64,000 nt of DNA from Micavibrio sp. UBA1850 (lineage in GTDB: Bacteria; Pseudomonadota; Alphaproteobacteria; Micavibrionales; Micavibrionaceae): contig DDIM01000001.1 in NCBI GenBank assembly GCA_002338525.1, positions 178,322 through 242,321 on the forward strand. Direction: 5' to 3'. This document shows, in pieces, positions 62,796 to 64,000 of this stretch (positions within the stretch are counted from its first letter, which is position 1; every line of letters begins with the position of its first letter). The translations under genes were made by a program, and so were the position numbers. The notes beneath the pieces are model-generated. The model was not told the DNA's origin. It saw nothing but the letters and a program-made list of their open reading frames with translations, and searched no databases.

Positions 62796-62828
62796 GGCGC
62801 CTCATCATTTGATGCGGCGCTTTTTTTA
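62796..62828 (+). terminator. Intrinsic terminator after dnaK
   Basis: gcgcctcatca-tt-tgatgcggcgc forms a stem with one mismatch and is followed directly by eight T residues. It would end most grpE-dnaK transcripts before dnaJ, allowing a lower dnaJ level by read-through or a separate start. Confidence 0.8.
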
Positions 62829-62858
62829 CTACATCTTATTTGAAAAGAAATTATCATC

Positions 62859-64000
62859 ATGAGTAAAAATTATTACGACACACTTGGCGTCTCCAAAACA
62901 GCCCCTGCCGATGAGATAAAAAAGGCATATCGTAAACTAGCGATGAAGTATCACCCTGACCAAAACAAAGGGGATGCAACAGCTGAAGAAAAATTCAAGG
63001 AATTGAATGAAGCCTATGATGTCTTAAAAGACCCACAAAAAAAAGCCGCCTATGATCAATATGGCCATGACGCGTTTACGCAAGCCGGCGGCGGTGGTGC
63101 TGGTGGTATGGGTGGCGGACCCGGCGGCATGGGTGGCATGGGCGGCGGTTTCGGTAACTTTGCCGATATCTTCGAAGACATGTTCGGCGGCGGCATGGGC
63201 GGCGGTGGCGGCGGTCGTGCCAACGGCCCAATGCGTGGCGCAGACATGCAATTCCAAATGGATATTACATTGGAAGATGCGTTTAAAGGTAAAGAATCGA
63301 AAATTCGCGTGCCTTCAATTGAGACCTGCGGATCATGTAAAGGTTCTGGGTCTGAAGACAAAGGCGGCTCCCAAGATTGCCCATCTTGTAATGGTAACGG
63401 TCGCGTTCGTGCACAACAGGGATTCTTTACGATTGAGCGTACATGTCCAACATGTAATGGCGAAGGTAAAATAATCAAAAATCCTTGTAAGGTCTGTCAT
63501 GGAAATGGCCGCGTTAAGAAGGACAAAACCCTTCAAGTCAATATTCCTGCGGGAATTGACCAAGGCCGTCGTATCCGTCTGGCTGGTGAAGGAGAAGCAG
63601 GATATAAAGGAGGCCCTCCGGGTGACCTTTACGTTCTTATCGGCGTGAAATCACACAAATTCTTTAAACGTGACGGGGCAAATTTATATTGCCGCGTGCC
63701 GATTAAGATGACGACAGCCGTTATGGGAAGCTCTTTAGAAGTGCCAACTATAGATGGTGGAAAAAGCAAAGTACGCATTCCCGAAGGCACACAAACGGGT
63801 CAGCAATTCCGCCTGAAAGGCAAAGGCATGACCATTTTGAAATCATCAAATCGCGGCGATATGTTCATTGAGGTTTACGTAGAAACACCTGTAAACCTTG
63901 ATAAAAAACAAAAGAAAATCGTACAAGAGCTTGACGAGACGCTTCAAAAATCAGGGAAAAATAATCCTGAAAGTGATGGCTTTTTCACAAAAGTTAAAGA
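62859..64000 (+). CDS. dnaJ: Chaperone DnaJ (Hsp40), truncated by window end
   Basis: The J domain (residues 1-70) includes HPD in [14 protein letters not shown] Gly/Met-rich linker follows (about 75-130), unusually long in Gly runs. Next are four CxxCxGxG zinc repeats: [24 protein letters not shown] and CKVCHGNG. The C-terminal substrate-binding domains ([20 protein letters not shown] and on) are present up to the window edge, where about residue 380 is reached; only a short tail should be missing. DnaJ delivers substrates to DnaK and stimulates its ATPase. Confidence 0.97.
   Translation, partial: MSKNYYDTLGVSKTAPADEIKKAYRKLAMKYHPDQNKGDATAEEKFKELNEAYDVLKDPQKKAAYDQYGHDAFTQAGGGGAGGMGGGPGGMGGMGGGFGNFADIFEDMFGGGMGGGGGGRANGPMRGADMQFQMDITLEDAFKGKESKIRVPSIETCGSCKGSGSEDKGGSQDCPSCNGNGRVRAQQGFFTIERTCPTCNGEGKIIKNPCKVCHGNGRVKKDKTLQVNIPAGIDQGRRIRLAGEGEAGYKGGPPGDLYVLIGVKSHKFFKRDGANLYCRVPIKMTTAVMGSSLEVPTIDGGKSKVRIPEGTQTGQQFRLKGKGMTILKSSNRGDMFIEVYVETPVNLDKKQKKIVQELDETLQKSGKNNPESDGFFTKVK

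Noticed and set aside
63052..63478. Open frames on both strands of about 140 codons across the Gly-rich linker of dnaJ.
   Set aside because: Low-complexity mirror of glycine codons; dnaJ is clearly the coding frame.

Overview
The window is from a low-GC alphaproteobacterium. The evidence is the Rickettsia-type isocitrate dehydrogenase, the DUF3035 lipoprotein beside a tandem M16 peptidase pair, the hemW-rdgB-rph / grpE-dnaK-dnaJ neighbourhood, and a GTTC-N7-GTTC LexA-type box. I cannot name the genus; a Micavibrio-like or Rhodospirillales-like lineage would fit.

Layout. 1-14.2 kb is housekeeping: end of lepA, a yeast-type cytosine deaminase, lspA, a DUF3035 lipoprotein, two M16 peptidases, pgi, a pentapeptide-repeat protein, a giant AsmA/YhdP-like protein, bcp, icd and a DMT-family transporter. 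14.2-16.7 kb looks like a decayed prophage: a capsid-protein stub, two phage-like ORFs and an S24-type repressor behind a LexA-like box, with a PilZ-like gene between them. 16.8-18.5 kb holds pterin dehydratase, pyrE and nadK, then tRNA-Phe.

18,690-48,893 is an integrated element of about 30.2 kb in the 3' end of tRNA-Phe. A 20-bp direct repeat of the tRNA end marks both borders, and TTGGTATACA / GGGATACA arm-like sites occur near both. Its backbone is an integrative mobilizable element: tyrosine integrase, HTH regulators, a type IV coupling protein without an evident membrane anchor but preceded by two membrane proteins, MobC, a relaxase and a candidate oriT. I see no mating-pore genes, so it probably borrows a conjugation apparatus. 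The middle (about 29-46 kb) reads like a gammaproteobacterial defence island: a P4-type integrase, the AbiE toxin-antitoxin pair, ArdA, and one long minus-strand run of two hsdM, hsdS, hsdR, SIR2, HerA, a 35-residue EAD-like micro-ORF and a DUF3800 gene.

Most worth a second look: (1) a 20-bp inverted repeat pair at 28,941-29,080 that brackets a promoter aimed at two secreted-protein genes and lies next to a FimB-sized tyrosine recombinase, which is the architecture of an invertible phase switch; (2) an undescribed gene cassette, made of a cytoplasmic protein with a conserved head and variable middle facing secreted 165-172-residue proteins, present both inside the element and just outside its right border; (3) a protein built of four divergent copies of a helix-turn-helix-like repeat.

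51.4-64 kb is chromosomal again: methyltransferase, MscS-type channel, unknown membrane protein, a free-standing protein resembling the C-terminal part of alphaproteobacterial SUV3-like helicases, a large periplasmic protein, hemW, rdgB, rph, grpE, dnaK and the start of dnaJ. All calls come from reading the sequence and remembered families; no database search was run.
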